Source: Paraburkholderia aromaticivorans
GTDB lineage: Bacteria > Pseudomonadota > Gammaproteobacteria > Burkholderiales > Burkholderiaceae
DNA length: 64,000 nucleotides
Direction: 5' to 3'
NCBI RefSeq assembly: GCF_012689525.1
Contig: NZ_CP051516.1
Coordinates: 1,240,001 to 1,304,000 of the forward strand
Every line of letters starts with the position of its first letter. Position 1 is the stretch's first letter. The position numbers were made by a program, and so were the translations under genes. Below, piece by piece: positions 44,031-53,922 of the stretch. Below the pieces are notes generated by a model that did not search any database, had not been told where the DNA came from, and worked only from the letters and a program-made list of their open reading frames with translations.

Positions 44031-46178
44031 ATGACTATGTTCAATAAGATCGTCAAAGAATTTCAGTGGGGACAACATAAGGTTCGCCTCGAAACCGGCG
44101 AAGTCGCTCGCCAGGCGAGCGGTGCCGTGATCGTCGACATCGAAGATACCGTGGTGCTGGCCACCGTGGTCGGCGCCAAGACGGCCAAGCCGGGCCAGGA
44201 CTTCTTCCCGCTGACCGTCGACTACCTCGAAAAGACCTATGCTGCCGGCAAGATTCCGGGTGGCTTCTTCCGCCGCGAAGGCCGTCCGTCGGAAGGCGAA
44301 ACGCTGACTTCGCGCCTGATCGACCGTCCCCTGCGTCCGCTGTTCCCGGAAGGCTTCTACAACGAAGTCCAGGTCGTGATCCACGTCCTGTCGCTGAACC
44401 CCGAAATCCCCGCTGACATTCCCGCGCTGATCGGCGCGTCGGCGGCGCTCGCCGTGTCGGGTCTGCCGTTTAACGGCCCGGTCGGCGCAGCACGCGTGGC
44501 CTACATCAACAACGAATACGTGTTGAACCCGACGCGTCCGCAAATGAAGGAATCGGCGCTCGACCTGATCGTCGCCGGTACGGAACGCGCAGTGCTCATG
44601 GTGGAATCGGAAGCAAAGCAACTGAGCGAAGAAGTGATGCTCGGCGGCGTGGTGTTCGGCCATGAACAAATGCAGATCGCGATCGACGCGATCCACGAAC
44701 TGGTCCGCGAAGGCGGCAAGCCGGAATGGGACTGGAAGCCGGCCGCGAAGAACGAGCCGCTGATCGCACGCGTGGCGGAACTGGCGCAAGCCGACCTGCT
44801 CGCCGCGTACCAATTGCGCGACAAGCAAGCCCGTTCGACCAAGCTGAAGGAAGTCTACGCAGCGACGTCGGCTAAGCTGGAAGAAGACGCTGCAGCAGGC
44901 GGCACGGTGGCGGCCGACAAGGCCACCGTCGGCAACGTGCTGTTCGACATCGAGGCGAAGATCGTCCGGACGCAGATCTTGAACGGCGAGCCGCGTATCG
45001 ACGGCCGCGACACGCGCACCGTGCGTCCGATCGAAATCCGTACCGGCGTGCTGCCGCGTACCCACGGTTCGGCACTCTTCACGCGCGGCGAAACGCAAGC
45101 GCTGGTGGTGGCGACGCTGGGCACGAAGGGCGACGAGCAGAACATCGACGCGCTCGAAGGCGAGTACCGCGAACGCTTCATGCTCCACTACAACATGCCT
45201 CCGTTCGCGACCGGCGAAACGGGCCGCGTCGGTTCGCCGAAGCGCCGTGAAATCGGTCACGGCCGTCTGGCCAAGCGCGCGCTGGCTGCGTGCCTGCCGA
45301 GCGCCGACGAATTCGGCTACTCGATTCGCGTCGTGTCGGAAATCACGGAATCGAACGGTTCGTCGTCGATGGCTTCGGTGTGCGGCGGCTGCCTCGCGCT
45401 GATGGACGCCGGCGTGCCGATGAAGGCGCACGTCGCCGGCATCGCCATGGGCCTGATCCTGGAAGGCAACAAGTTCGCGGTGCTGACCGACATCCTCGGT
45501 GACGAAGATCACCTCGGCGACATGGACTTCAAGGTCGCGGGTACGGAACAAGGCGTGACCGCGCTGCAGATGGACATCAAGATCCAGGGCATCACCAAGG
45601 AAATCATGCAGGTCGCGCTCGCGCAAGCGAAGGAAGGCCGTCTGCATATCCTCGGCAAGATGACCTCGGCGGTGTCGGGCGCGAACACGGTGCTGTCGGA
45701 CTACGCGCCGCGCATGATCACTATCAAGATCAATCCGGAAAAGATCCGCGACGTGATCGGCAAGGGTGGTTCGGTGATCCGCGCGCTGACCGAAGAAACC
45801 GGCACGACGATTGATATTTCGGACGACGGCGTCGTCACCATCGCCAGCACGAGCAGCGAAGGGATGGCCGAAGCGAAGAAGCGTATCGAGAACATCACGC
45901 TGGAAGTTGAAGTGGGCCAGGTGTACGAAGGCACCGTGCTCAAGCTGCTCGATTTCGGCGCGATCGTGAACATCCTGCCGGGCAAGGATGGTCTGCTGCA
46001 CATTTCCGAAATCGCCAACGAGCGTATCAAGGACATCAACGACTACCTGAAGGACGGCCAGCAAGTGAAGGTCAAGGTCATCCAGACGGACGAAAAGGGC
46101 CGCGTGCGTTTGTCGGCCAAGGCGTTGCTGAACGAAGGTGCAAGCGGCGCGCCGCAAGGCGAACCGACGCCGCAGTAA
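44031..46178 (+). CDS. pnp: Polyribonucleotide nucleotidyltransferase (PNPase)
   Basis: A 715-residue phosphorolytic 3'-5' exoribonuclease, part of the degradosome. The two RNase PH domains are seen in [21 protein letters not shown] and RSDGRxxRxVRPI-type ([14 protein letters not shown]) segments with [14 protein letters not shown] and the catalytic run [16 protein letters not shown]. The C-terminal KH domain ([20 protein letters not shown]) and S1 domain ([19 protein letters not shown]) follow, about residues 555-690. ATG 44031 follows AGAGGAAAAG. Length matches the family. The leader hairpin may mediate autoregulation. Confidence 0.98.
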   Translation: MTMFNKIVKEFQWGQHKVRLETGEVARQASGAVIVDIEDTVVLATVVGAKTAKPGQDFFPLTVDYLEKTYAAGKIPGGFFRREGRPSEGETLTSRLIDRPLRPLFPEGFYNEVQVVIHVLSLNPEIPADIPALIGASAALAVSGLPFNGPVGAARVAYINNEYVLNPTRPQMKESALDLIVAGTERAVLMVESEAKQLSEEVMLGGVVFGHEQMQIAIDAIHELVREGGKPEWDWKPAAKNEPLIARVAELAQADLLAAYQLRDKQARSTKLKEVYAATSAKLEEDAAAGGTVAADKATVGNVLFDIEAKIVRTQILNGEPRIDGRDTRTVRPIEIRTGVLPRTHGSALFTRGETQALVVATLGTKGDEQNIDALEGEYRERFMLHYNMPPFATGETGRVGSPKRREIGHGRLAKRALAACLPSADEFGYSIRVVSEITESNGSSSMASVCGGCLALMDAGVPMKAHVAGIAMGLILEGNKFAVLTDILGDEDHLGDMDFKVAGTEQGVTALQMDIKIQGITKEIMQVALAQAKEGRLHILGKMTSAVSGANTVLSDYAPRMITIKINPEKIRDVIGKGGSVIRALTEETGTTIDISDDGVVTIASTSSEGMAEAKKRIENITLEVEVGQVYEGTVLKLLDFGAIVNILPGKDGLLHISEIANERIKDINDYLKDGQQVKVKVIQTDEKGRVRLSAKALLNEGASGAPQGEPTPQ

Positions 46179-46194
46179 TGCGGTAGCAGGACAA

Positions 46195-46229
46195 CGGCCG
46201 GCAGCGCGAATGCGCGCCGGCCGTTTTTT
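46195..46229 (+). terminator. Intrinsic terminator after pnp
   Basis: CGGCCGG and a second arm GCGCG pair with CGCG and CCGGCCG around a short loop, followed by six T. It starts 16 bases after the pnp stop. Confidence 0.9.
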
Positions 46230-46329
46230 ATGAAGGGTTCAGGGTGGATTGCGTTGCAGGTAATTAGAAACGGGTACTCTACTTGTTCACCCCGGCATGC
46301 AACGCAATCCAATCTTGGAGTTGACGCAG

Positions 46330-47346
46330 ATGAAAGCGATCGAAATCACCGAATTCGGAGCGCCGGACGTCCTGAAGCTGGCTGAGCGGCCCACGCCTCA
46401 GCCGAAAGCAGGCGAGGTGCTGATCAAGGTGGCCGCATCCGGCATCAACCGTCCGGACGTGTTCCAGCGCAAGGGCGGCTATGCGCCGCCGCCGGGCGCG
46501 TCGGATCTGCCGGGCCTGGAAGTGGCGGGTGAAATCGTTGAAGGTACGATCGACGAGAAGAACAACCCGTTCGGTCTGAAGGTAGGCGATCGCGTGTGCG
46601 CGTTGCTGGCCGGCGGCGGCTATGCGGAATACGCGGTTGCGCCGTTGCTGCAGTGCCTGCCGGTGCCGGCCGGTTTGTCTGATGTCGAGGCTGCTTCGCT
46701 GCCCGAAACGTTTTTCACGGTGTGGAGCAATGTGTTCGACCGTGCGCAACTCGGCAAGGGCGAAGGCGCACCGAACGAAACGTTGCTGGTGCAGGGCGGT
46801 TCGAGCGGCATCGGCGTGACGGCGATCCAGATTGCGCATGCGCTCGGCTTTCGCGTGTTCGCGACCGCCGGCTCGGACGAGAAGTGTCGCGCGTGTGAAG
46901 CGTTGGGCGCCGAACGGGCGATCAACTACAAGACTGAAGATTTCGTCGAAGTGATCAAGTCGCTGACCAACGATCGCGGTGTCGACGTGGTGCTCGATAT
47001 GGTGGCGGGCAGTTACGTATCGCGCGAGTTGACGGCGTTGGCCGACGGGGGCCGCATCGTACTGATCGCGTTGCTGGGCGGCGCGAAAGCGGAGCTGAAT
47101 CTGAACGAAGTGCTACGCCGCCGTTTGACGGTGACCGGTTCGACGCTGCGTCCGCGGCCGATCGAATTCAAGGCGAAAATTGCGGCGCAGTTGAAGCAGC
47201 ATGTCTGGCCGCATCTCGAAGATGGCCGCATCAAGCCGGTGGTGCATCGCGTGTTTCCAGCCGCGCAGGCTGCCGACGCGCACGCGCTGATGGAGAGCAG
47301 CACGCACGTCGGCAAGATCGTACTGTCTTGGGGTCAGGACGCTTGA
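46330..47346 (+). CDS. NAD(P)H quinone oxidoreductase, zinc-independent MDR family (PIG3/QOR type)
   Basis: A 338-residue medium-chain reductase. It opens MKAIEITEFGAPDVLKLAER, has ASGINRPDVFQRKGGY near residue 40, the NADPH motif LLVQGGSSGIGVTAIQIAHA near 155, and ends HVGKIVLSW, all typical of the PIG3/TIGR02824 quinone reductases. It lacks the Cys/His zinc ligands of alcohol dehydrogenases. GGAG (46317-46320) lies 9 bases before the chosen ATG; another ATG at 46297 would add 11 residues. It is followed by tpiA, secG and the complex I operon, a conserved order in this group. Confidence 0.93.
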   Translation: MKAIEITEFGAPDVLKLAERPTPQPKAGEVLIKVAASGINRPDVFQRKGGYAPPPGASDLPGLEVAGEIVEGTIDEKNNPFGLKVGDRVCALLAGGGYAEYAVAPLLQCLPVPAGLSDVEAASLPETFFTVWSNVFDRAQLGKGEGAPNETLLVQGGSSGIGVTAIQIAHALGFRVFATAGSDEKCRACEALGAERAINYKTEDFVEVIKSLTNDRGVDVVLDMVAGSYVSRELTALADGGRIVLIALLGGAKAELNLNEVLRRRLTVTGSTLRPRPIEFKAKIAAQLKQHVWPHLEDGRIKPVVHRVFPAAQAADAHALMESSTHVGKIVLSWGQDA

Positions 47347-47467
47347 CACGGTCGGTTTGACCCGATCCACCCCACGCAGTAAAATTGCGCGTTTTGCGCA
47401 CGCCGCATGAATCCGAAAGGCGGACTGTAAGCGCAAACAAAGTCCGCCGCCAAGACAAGACGAGACG

Positions 47468-48247
47468 ATGTCGAAACAACGAGCCAAGCTGGTAGTCGGT
47501 AACTGGAAGATGCACGGGCGCCTCGCCGAGAATGTCACGCTGTTGCAAGCGGTGGCGCAAGGCGCGGGCGAATTGCCGGCCGACGTGCGCGTCGGCGTCT
47601 GCGTGCCGAGTCCGTATCTCGCGCAGTCTCAATCGTTGCTGGAAGGCAGCCGGGTGGTGTGGGGCGTACAGGACGTGTCAGCGTTCACGCATGGCGCCTA
47701 TACCGGCGAAGTGGCCGCGCCGATGGTAGTGGATTTCGGCGCCACGCTCGCGATCGTCGGGCACTCGGAGCGCCGTGCCTATCATCGCGAAAGCGCTGAA
47801 CTGGTTGCGGTGAAAACGCAGCGCGCGCTGGAAGCAGGCTTGACGCCGATCGTCTGCGTCGGCGAAACGCTTGGAGAACGCGAAGCCGGTTCGACCGAGC
47901 AGGTGGTCGGCGCGCAACTGGACGAAGTGCTGGCGAAATTGTCGGTGCAAGAGGCTGCGCGGCTTGTCGTCGCGTACGAGCCGGTTTGGGCGATCGGCAC
48001 CGGCAAGAGCGCGAGCTCGGAGCAGGCGCAGGCAGTCCATGCGTTCCTGCGTGCGCGTCTGGCGGCAAAAGGCGCGGCGGTGGCGGATGTACCGCTGTTG
48101 TACGGCGGCAGTGTGAAACCGGAGAATGCGGAAGAATTGTTCCGTCAGCCGGATATCGACGGCGGCCTGATCGGCGGCGCGTCGTTGAAAGACCAGGATT
48201 TCCTGGCGATCTGCAAGGCGGCGGCCGCAACGAGCGTCGCCGGTTAA
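47468..48247 (+). CDS. tpiA: Triosephosphate isomerase
   Basis: TpiA interconverts dihydroxyacetone phosphate and glyceraldehyde 3-phosphate in glycolysis and gluconeogenesis. The 259-residue barrel enzyme has VGNWKMHG with the catalytic Lys, [10 protein letters not shown] with the catalytic His, the [15 protein letters not shown] loop with the catalytic Glu and the flexible lid, and [11 protein letters not shown] binding the phosphate. It has a moderate-length insertion around residues 170-180. secG follows 82 bases later. Confidence 0.97.
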   Translation: MSKQRAKLVVGNWKMHGRLAENVTLLQAVAQGAGELPADVRVGVCVPSPYLAQSQSLLEGSRVVWGVQDVSAFTHGAYTGEVAAPMVVDFGATLAIVGHSERRAYHRESAELVAVKTQRALEAGLTPIVCVGETLGEREAGSTEQVVGAQLDEVLAKLSVQEAARLVVAYEPVWAIGTGKSASSEQAQAVHAFLRARLAAKGAAVADVPLLYGGSVKPENAEELFRQPDIDGGLIGGASLKDQDFLAICKAAAATSVAG

Positions 48248-48329
48248 GCAGGGCGCCTTGGCGAGGATGACCCCATCCCGCGCAACACGCAGTGTGTGGC
48301 GCGGTTAAATAAAGACTCAGGTGAGTGTG

Positions 48330-48707
48330 ATGCTGTATTTGAAAACATTGATTATCGTCGTTCAGCTGTTGTCGGCACTCGGGGTGATTGGCCTCGTCTT
48401 GCTGCAGCACGGCAAAGGCGCCGATATGGGCGCGGCTTTTGGTAGCGGCGCGTCGGGTAGCCTGTTCGGCGCGACCGGTTCGGCGAACTTTTTGTCGCGT
48501 ACAACGGCGGTGCTCGCAGCGGTGTTTTTTGTCACCACGCTGACGCTCACTTACCTCGGCGCGTATCGTGCGAAACCTTCCGCAGGCGTGCTGGGCGCGG
48601 CTGTCACCGCACCGATCGCGGCTTCGACTGCTTCGGCACCGGCAGGTGGCTCGGCTGTTTTGCCGGCGTCGACTGCGTCCGTCCCGGCGACCGACGTGCC
48701 GAAATAA
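48330..48707 (+). CDS. secG: Preprotein translocase subunit SecG
   Basis: SecG is the small auxiliary subunit of the SecYEG translocon. The 125-residue product has two membrane helices (LIIVVQLLSALGVIGLVLLQ and LAAVFFVTTLTLTYLGAY) around the conserved loop HGKGADMGAAFGSGASGSLFG and SANFLSR. The C-terminal 40 residues are Ala/Ser/Pro-rich and variable, as is common in this genus. I choose ATG 48330, 6 bases after AGGTGA; a GTG at 48321 is also in frame. tRNA-Leu follows. Confidence 0.95.
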   Translation: MLYLKTLIIVVQLLSALGVIGLVLLQHGKGADMGAAFGSGASGSLFGATGSANFLSRTTAVLAAVFFVTTLTLTYLGAYRAKPSAGVLGAAVTAPIAASTASAPAGGSAVLPASTASVPATDVPK

Positions 48708-48734
48708 ATTTTCGTTCAAACGTGCTTTTGTGCG

Positions 48735-48763
48735 TTGAACAATCTGTTTAGACCAGTTACAAT
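48735..48763 (+). promoter_or_regulatory. Sigma-70 promoter for tRNA-Leu
   Basis: TTGAAC (48735-48740) and TACAAT (48758-48763) are separated by exactly 17 bases. Transcription would begin near 48770, about 50 bases before the tRNA. This is one of the strongest promoter matches in the window. Confidence 0.65.
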
Positions 48764-48820
48764 CTTAGTCTTGAAGCGATTCGCGGGTTTTATAAGTTGT
48801 TTTCCCGGATTGCATGCAGT

Positions 48821-48905
48821 GCCGACGTGGTGAAATTGGTAGACACGCTATCTTGAGGGGGTAGTGGCGAAAGCTGTGCGAGTTCGAGTCTCGCCGTCGG
48901 CACCA
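48821..48905 (+). tRNA. leuT-like: tRNA-Leu (anticodon GAG)
   Basis: An 85-base tRNA with encoded CCA. The acceptor stem GCCGACG pairs with CGTCGGC, discriminator A, then CCA. The D arm contains AAATTGGTAGAC, the anticodon stem CTATC/GGTAG surrounds the loop TTGAGGG with anticodon GAG, the long variable arm marks a class II tRNA, and the T arm holds GTTCGAGTC. The GAG anticodon reads CTC and CTT leucine codons. The symbol is only generic. Confidence 0.97.
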
Positions 48906-49012
48906 AAATGTTATCTAAATGCCAGCCGCTTGCTTCGCTTCGGCTGGCATTTTCACTTCTGGCGTGCGGCTTGCGTTGGGCTTGCGGCATGTGCGTTTCG
49001 GAAGTGATTTCG

Positions 49013-49037
49013 CGTCAGGAGTGCTATGCTCCTGACG
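49013..49037 (+). promoter_or_regulatory. Perfect 9-bp inverted repeat upstream of nuoA
   Basis: CGTCAGGAG (49013-49021) and CTCCTGACG (49029-49037) flank the seven bases TGCTATG. It ends 30 bases before the nuoA start. It could be an operator, since the spacer overlaps a TATGCT -10-like sequence, or an RNA hairpin that affects translation. No T-run follows. Confidence 0.5.
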
Positions 49038-49067
49038 GCACTCAGAACCAACCGATTGAGGATAGTC

Positions 49068-49427
49068 TTGAACCTCGCAGCCTATTTCCCCGTCTTGTTG
49101 TTCCTCGTTGTGGGCACCGGTTTAGGCGTAGCACTGGTCAGTATCGGCAAGATCCTCGGTCCCAACAAACCTGATACCGAGAAAAACGCACCGTACGAGT
49201 GCGGCTTCGAAGCATTCGAAGATGCGCGCATGAAGTTCGATGTGCGCTATTACCTCGTCGCCATTCTCTTCATCATTTTCGACCTTGAAACCGCGTTCCT
49301 GTTCCCGTGGGGCGTGGCCTTGCGCGACATCGGCTGGCCCGGCTTCATGGCAATGATGATTTTCCTGCTCGAATTCCTGCTTGGCTTCGCCTATATCTGG
49401 AAGAAGGGCGGCCTCGACTGGGAATGA
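49068..49427 (+). CDS. nuoA: NADH-quinone oxidoreductase subunit A
   Basis: NuoA is a small membrane subunit of respiratory complex I near the quinone-binding site. The 119-residue product from TTG 49068 begins with [17 protein letters not shown] and has three helices and the conserved loop [20 protein letters not shown] and [17 protein letters not shown] chose the TTG because GAGGA lies 5-9 bases ahead and the length equals the family; upstream GTG/ATG options add residues unlike NuoA. It is the first gene of a 14-gene operon of which all but the end of nuoN is in the window. Confidence 0.93.
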   Translation: MNLAAYFPVLLFLVVGTGLGVALVSIGKILGPNKPDTEKNAPYECGFEAFEDARMKFDVRYYLVAILFIIFDLETAFLFPWGVALRDIGWPGFMAMMIFLLEFLLGFAYIWKKGGLDWE

Positions 49428-49490
49428 TGGATTAATCGCCGGTTTGCGTGGGTGGCCAAGGCTTGCCGCCCCGTCTGGAGTGGAAAGCAA

Positions 49491-49970
49491 ATGAGTATCG
49501 AAGGGGTCTTGAAGGAAGGGTTTGTCACCACCACGGCTGACAAACTGATCAACTGGACGCGCACCGGCTCGCTGTGGCCGATGACGTTCGGTCTTGCGTG
49601 CTGTGCGGTCGAGATGATGCATGCGGGTGCTGCCCGCTATGACCTCGACCGTTTCGGCGTGGTGTTTCGTCCGAGTCCGCGTCAGTCGGACGTGATGATC
49701 GTCGCCGGCACGCTGTGCAACAAGATGGCGCCGGCTCTGCGCAAGGTCTACGACCAGATGGCCGAGCCGCGCTGGGTGATCTCGATGGGTTCGTGCGCGA
49801 ACGGCGGCGGCTATTACCACTACTCGTATTCGGTGGTCCGCGGCTGTGACCGGATCGTGCCGGTCGACGTCTATGTGCCGGGTTGTCCGCCTACGGCGGA
49901 AGCGCTGGTGTATGGCGTGATCCAGTTGCAGGCCAAGATTCGCCGCACCAACACAATCGCCCGTCAATAA
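49491..49970 (+). CDS. nuoB: NADH-quinone oxidoreductase subunit B
   Basis: NuoB carries cluster N2, the last iron-sulfur centre before quinone. The 159-residue product has all four N2 cysteines: Cys37 and Cys38 (LACCAVEMM), Cys102 (GSCANGGG) and Cys132 (VPGCPP). The N-terminal part has [31 protein letters not shown] precedes the ATG. It lies between nuoA and nuoC in the usual order, with a 63-base gap on the 5' side. Confidence 0.98.
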
Positions 49971-49991
49971 GGCCAACGCCTCCCCCACAAT

Positions 49992-50594
49992 ATGGCAAGC
50001 AAACTCGAGACCCTGAAAGCGAACCTCGAGGCGGCCTTTGGCGGCCTCCTGCTGAACATCACCGAAGCAATCGGTGAGTTGACGATCGTCGTGAAAGCTG
50101 GCGACTACCTCAACGTGGCAACGCGTCTGCGCGACGACCGATCGCTCGGTTTCGAGCAATGCGTGGATCTATGCGGCGTCGACTATCAGACTTACGCTGA
50201 AGGCGCTTACGACGGTCCGCGTTTCGCGGCCGTGCTGCATTTGTTGTCGGTGCAGAACAACTGGCGTCTGCGTCTGCGCGTGTTCGCACCGGACGACGAA
50301 GTGCCGATCCTGCCGTCTGTCGTCGAAATCTGGAGTTCGGTCAACTGGTACGAGCGCGAAGCATTCGACCTGTACGGCATCGTCTTCGAAGGCCACCCGG
50401 ATCTGCGCCGCATCCTGACCGACTACGGCTTCATTGGTCACCCGTTCCGTAAAGATTTCCCTGTCTCCGGCTACGTCGAAATGCGTTACGACCCTGAAGA
50501 GAAGCGCGTCGTCTATCAGCCTGTGACGATCGAGCCGCGGGAAATCACGCCGCGCGTGATCCGCGAAGATCGCTATGGCGGTCTGAAACACTAA
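49992..50594 (+). CDS. nuoC: NADH-quinone oxidoreductase subunit C
   Basis: NuoC is a peripheral-arm subunit near NuoB and NuoD. The 200-residue product contains the 30-kDa subunit signature: [60 protein letters not shown], then [19 protein letters not shown], each shown in pieces of 20 or fewer. It is a separate gene from nuoD, unlike the NuoCD fusion of Escherichia coli. It begins 21 bases after nuoB and ends 9 bases before nuoD. Confidence 0.97.
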   Translation: MASKLETLKANLEAAFGGLLLNITEAIGELTIVVKAGDYLNVATRLRDDRSLGFEQCVDLCGVDYQTYAEGAYDGPRFAAVLHLLSVQNNWRLRLRVFAPDDEVPILPSVVEIWSSVNWYEREAFDLYGIVFEGHPDLRRILTDYGFIGHPFRKDFPVSGYVEMRYDPEEKRVVYQPVTIEPREITPRVIREDRYGGLKH

Positions 50595-50603
50595 GAGAAC
50601 GCC

Positions 50604-51857
50604 ATGGCAGAGATCAAGAACTACACGCTCAACTTCGGCCCTCAGCACCCGGCAGCGCACGGTGTGCTGCGCCTCGTGCTCGAACTCGACGGCGAAGTCA
50701 TCCAGCGCGCCGATCCGCACATCGGCCTGCTGCATCGCGCGACTGAAAAGCTCGCCGAAACGAAAACATTCATCCAGTCGGTGCCGTACATGGACCGTCT
50801 CGACTACGTGTCGATGATGGTCAACGAGCACGGCTATGTGATGGCGATCGAAAAGCTGCTCGGCATCGACGTGCCGATACGCGCGCAATACATTCGCGTG
50901 ATGTTCGACGAAGTCACGCGCGTGCTGAACCACCTGATGTGGATCGGCGCGCACGCGCTCGACGTCGGCGCAATGGCGGTGTTTCTGTACGCGTTCCGTG
51001 AGCGCGAAGATCTGATGGACGTGTACGAAGCAGTGTCCGGCGCACGGATGCACGCGGCTTACTATCGTCCGGGCGGCGTCTATCGCGATCTGCCTGATGC
51101 AATGCCGCAATACAAGGCATCGAAGATTCGCAATGCCAAGGCGTTGTCGAGGATGAACGAGAACCGCCAAGGTTCGCTGCTCGACTTCATCGACGATTTC
51201 TTCACGCGTTTCCCGAAGTGCGTCGATGAGTACGAAACGCTGCTCACCGACAACCGTATCTGGAAGCAACGTCTGGTCGGTATCGGTGTGGTCAGTCCGG
51301 AACGTGCGCTGAACCTCGGTATGACCGGCGCGATGCTGCGTGGTTCGGGTATCGAATGGGATCTGCGCAAGAAGCAGCCGTATGAAGTCTACGACAAGAT
51401 GGATTTCGACATTCCGGTCGGCGTGAACGGCGATTGTTATGACCGCTATCTGGTACGCGTCGAAGAAATGCGCCAGTCCACACGCATTGTGAAACAGTGC
51501 ATTGAGTGGCTGCGTAAGAATCCCGGCCCCGTGATGATCGACAATCACAAGGTTGCGCCGCCGTCGCGCGTGGGCATGAAGTCGAACATGGAAGAGCTGA
51601 TTCACCACTTCAAGCTCTTCACGGAAGGCTTCCACGTACCCGAAGGCGAGGCATACGCGGCGGTCGAGCATCCGAAGGGCGAGTTCGGCATCTATCTGAT
51701 CTCCGACGGCGCCAACAAGCCGTATCGCCTGAAGATCCGCGCGCCGGGCTATGCGCACCTGTCCACGCTGGATGAAATGGCGCGCGGTCACATGATCGCC
51801 GACGCCGTGACGATCATCGGCACGCAGGACATCGTGTTCGGCGAAGTGGATCGCTAG
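50604..51857 (+). CDS. nuoD: NADH-quinone oxidoreductase subunit D
   Basis: NuoD forms the quinone pocket together with NuoB. The 417-residue product starts with [20 protein letters not shown], the family hallmark, has [26 protein letters not shown] with the quinone-facing Tyr, and ends with DIVFGEVDR. It is related to NiFe hydrogenase large subunits but lacks their metal cysteines. It is separated from nuoE by a 131-base gap with no gene. All features are normal. Confidence 0.98.
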   Translation: MAEIKNYTLNFGPQHPAAHGVLRLVLELDGEVIQRADPHIGLLHRATEKLAETKTFIQSVPYMDRLDYVSMMVNEHGYVMAIEKLLGIDVPIRAQYIRVMFDEVTRVLNHLMWIGAHALDVGAMAVFLYAFREREDLMDVYEAVSGARMHAAYYRPGGVYRDLPDAMPQYKASKIRNAKALSRMNENRQGSLLDFIDDFFTRFPKCVDEYETLLTDNRIWKQRLVGIGVVSPERALNLGMTGAMLRGSGIEWDLRKKQPYEVYDKMDFDIPVGVNGDCYDRYLVRVEEMRQSTRIVKQCIEWLRKNPGPVMIDNHKVAPPSRVGMKSNMEELIHHFKLFTEGFHVPEGEAYAAVEHPKGEFGIYLISDGANKPYRLKIRAPGYAHLSTLDEMARGHMIADAVTIIGTQDIVFGEVDR

Positions 51858-51988
51858 GACGTATTCATCAGAGCGCGCCTTCAGATTGCACCGAAGCGCG
51901 CGTCAAGCAAAGGAACGCCGGGTCTGTCGCATCATGCAGCGCGCGACAGGTTTTCGTTCGGTAGGAATTGAAAGAGTCGTGTCTGAAA

Positions 51989-52474
51989 ATGATCTCAGCT
52001 GAAGGCCTGAAAGAAATCGATCGTGCGATCGCGAAGTATCCCGCCGATCAGAAACAGTCCGCCGTAATGTCGGCGTTGGCCACTGCTCAGGAAGAGCATG
52101 GATGGCTGTCGCCCGAACTCATGCAGTTCGTCGCGAACTATCTCGGCATGCCGGCAGTCGCCGTGCAGGAGGTGGCTACCTTCTACACGATGTACGAGAC
52201 CTCGCCGGTCGGCAAGTACAAGATCACGCTCTGCACCAATCTGCCGTGCCAGCTCGGCCCGGACGGCGGCTCGGACAGCGCTGCTGAATATCTGAAGCAG
52301 AAGCTCGGCATCGACTTCGGCGAAACCACGCCCGACGGCAAATTCACCCTGAAAGAAGGTGAATGCATGGGTTCGTGCGGCGACGCGCCGGTGATGCTGG
52401 TGAACAACCATCGCATGTGCAGCTTCATGAGCCGCGCGAAGATCGACCAGCTGCTCGAGGAACTTTCGAAATGA
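51989..52474 (+). CDS. nuoE: NADH-quinone oxidoreductase subunit E
   Basis: NuoE binds the N1a [2Fe-2S] cluster in the NADH-oxidising module. The 161-residue product has the thioredoxin-like domain with four cysteine ligands: LCTNLPCQL and [12 protein letters not shown]. The N-terminal helical part contains [21 protein letters not shown] start at ATG 51989 ([11 protein letters not shown]); a TTG at 51968 is in frame. Its stop overlaps the nuoF ATG (ATGA). Confidence 0.96.
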   Translation: MISAEGLKEIDRAIAKYPADQKQSAVMSALATAQEEHGWLSPELMQFVANYLGMPAVAVQEVATFYTMYETSPVGKYKITLCTNLPCQLGPDGGSDSAAEYLKQKLGIDFGETTPDGKFTLKEGECMGSCGDAPVMLVNNHRMCSFMSRAKIDQLLEELSK

Positions 52475-53799
52475 CGTCTTTACACGATCGTCACATCAAA
52501 CCGCTGATTCTCGCCGGCCTGAACGGCGACAACTGGCATCTCGAAGATTATGTGGCGCGCGGCGGTTACGCCCAGCTGCGCCGTATTCTGGAAGAGAAGA
52601 TTCCGCCCGAGCAGGTGATCGCCGACGTCAAAGCGTCGGGTCTGCGTGGCCGTGGCGGTGCAGGCTTCCCGACCGGTCTGAAGTGGAGCTTCATGCCGCG
52701 TCAATTCCCCGGCCAGAAATACCTCGTCTGTAATTCGGACGAAGGCGAACCGGGCACGTTCAAAGACCGCGACATCCTGCGCTTCAATCCGCATTCGCTG
52801 ATCGAAGGCATGGCCATCGGCGCGTACGCGATGGGCATCACGGTCGGCTACAACTATATCCACGGCGAAATCTGGGAAGTCTACAAACGCTTTGAACAGG
52901 CGTTGGACGAAGCTCGCCGCGCCGGGTTCCTCGGCGAAAACATCATGGGTTCGGGCTTCTCGTTCGAACTGCATGCGCACCACGGTTACGGCGCCTATAT
53001 CTGCGGCGAAGAAACCGCGCTGCTCGAATCGCTGGAAGGCAAGAAAGGCCAGCCGCGCTTCAAGCCGCCGTTCCCGGCGAGCTTCGGCGTATATGGCAAG
53101 CCGACCACGATCAACAACACCGAGACGTTTGCCGCAGTGCCGTTCCTGCTTGCGATCGGTCCGCAGAATTACCTCGAGATCGGCAAGCCGAACAACGGCG
53201 GCACGAAGATTTTCTCCATCGCAGGCGACGTGGAACGTCCGGGCAATTATGAAATTCCGCTCGGCACGCCGTTCTCCACGCTGATGGAACTCGCCGGCGG
53301 CATGCGCGGCGGCAAGAAGATCAAGGCCGTGATTCCTGGCGGTTCGTCGGCTCCGGTGATTCCGGGCGACATCATGATGCACACCGACATGGACTACGAC
53401 TCGATCGCCAAGGCTGGTTCGATGCTCGGTTCGGGCGCGGTCATCGTCATGGACGAGACGCGTTGCATGGTGCGCTCGTTGTTGCGTCTGTCGTATTTCT
53501 ATTACGAAGAATCGTGTGGTCAATGCACGCCTTGCCGCGAAGGCACGGGCTGGCTGTACCGCGTCGTGCATCGTATTGAGCACGGGCTCGGCCGTCCGGA
53601 AGATCTGGATCTGCTGAACTCGGTCGCTGAAAACATCATGGGCCGCACGATTTGCGCGCTCGGCGATGCAGCGGCCATGCCGGTTCGCGGCATGCTCAAG
53701 CACTACTGGGACGAATTCGAATATCACGTCGCCCACAAGCATTGCCTCGTCGGCGGTCATGCCGGCGCAGCGGCGGCGTCGGAAACCGTAGCGGCTTGA
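52471..53799 (+). CDS. nuoF: NADH-quinone oxidoreductase subunit F
   Basis: NuoF binds NADH, FMN and the N3 [4Fe-4S] cluster. The 442-residue product has the FMN/NADH motif [47 protein letters not shown] and the cluster motif [12 protein letters not shown] with a distal Cys in [11 protein letters not shown]. Start and nuoE stop overlap by 4 bases. The gap of 123 bases to nuoG holds an AT-rich stretch and no gene. Length is typical of the family. Confidence 0.98.
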   Translation: MTSLHDRHIKPLILAGLNGDNWHLEDYVARGGYAQLRRILEEKIPPEQVIADVKASGLRGRGGAGFPTGLKWSFMPRQFPGQKYLVCNSDEGEPGTFKDRDILRFNPHSLIEGMAIGAYAMGITVGYNYIHGEIWEVYKRFEQALDEARRAGFLGENIMGSGFSFELHAHHGYGAYICGEETALLESLEGKKGQPRFKPPFPASFGVYGKPTTINNTETFAAVPFLLAIGPQNYLEIGKPNNGGTKIFSIAGDVERPGNYEIPLGTPFSTLMELAGGMRGGKKIKAVIPGGSSAPVIPGDIMMHTDMDYDSIAKAGSMLGSGAVIVMDETRCMVRSLLRLSYFYYEESCGQCTPCREGTGWLYRVVHRIEHGLGRPEDLDLLNSVAENIMGRTICALGDAAAMPVRGMLKHYWDEFEYHVAHKHCLVGGHAGAAAASETVAA

Positions 53800-53922
53800 G
53801 TCTGCGGATAAATAAGCAGATAAGCACGCAGAAGAACACGTCATCCGCGGGGTTCATCGCCTGAAACGGGCGATGAACGGGCGAACGATTGAGCGGTAAC
53901 AGGTTAAGGAAGATTGACCATC

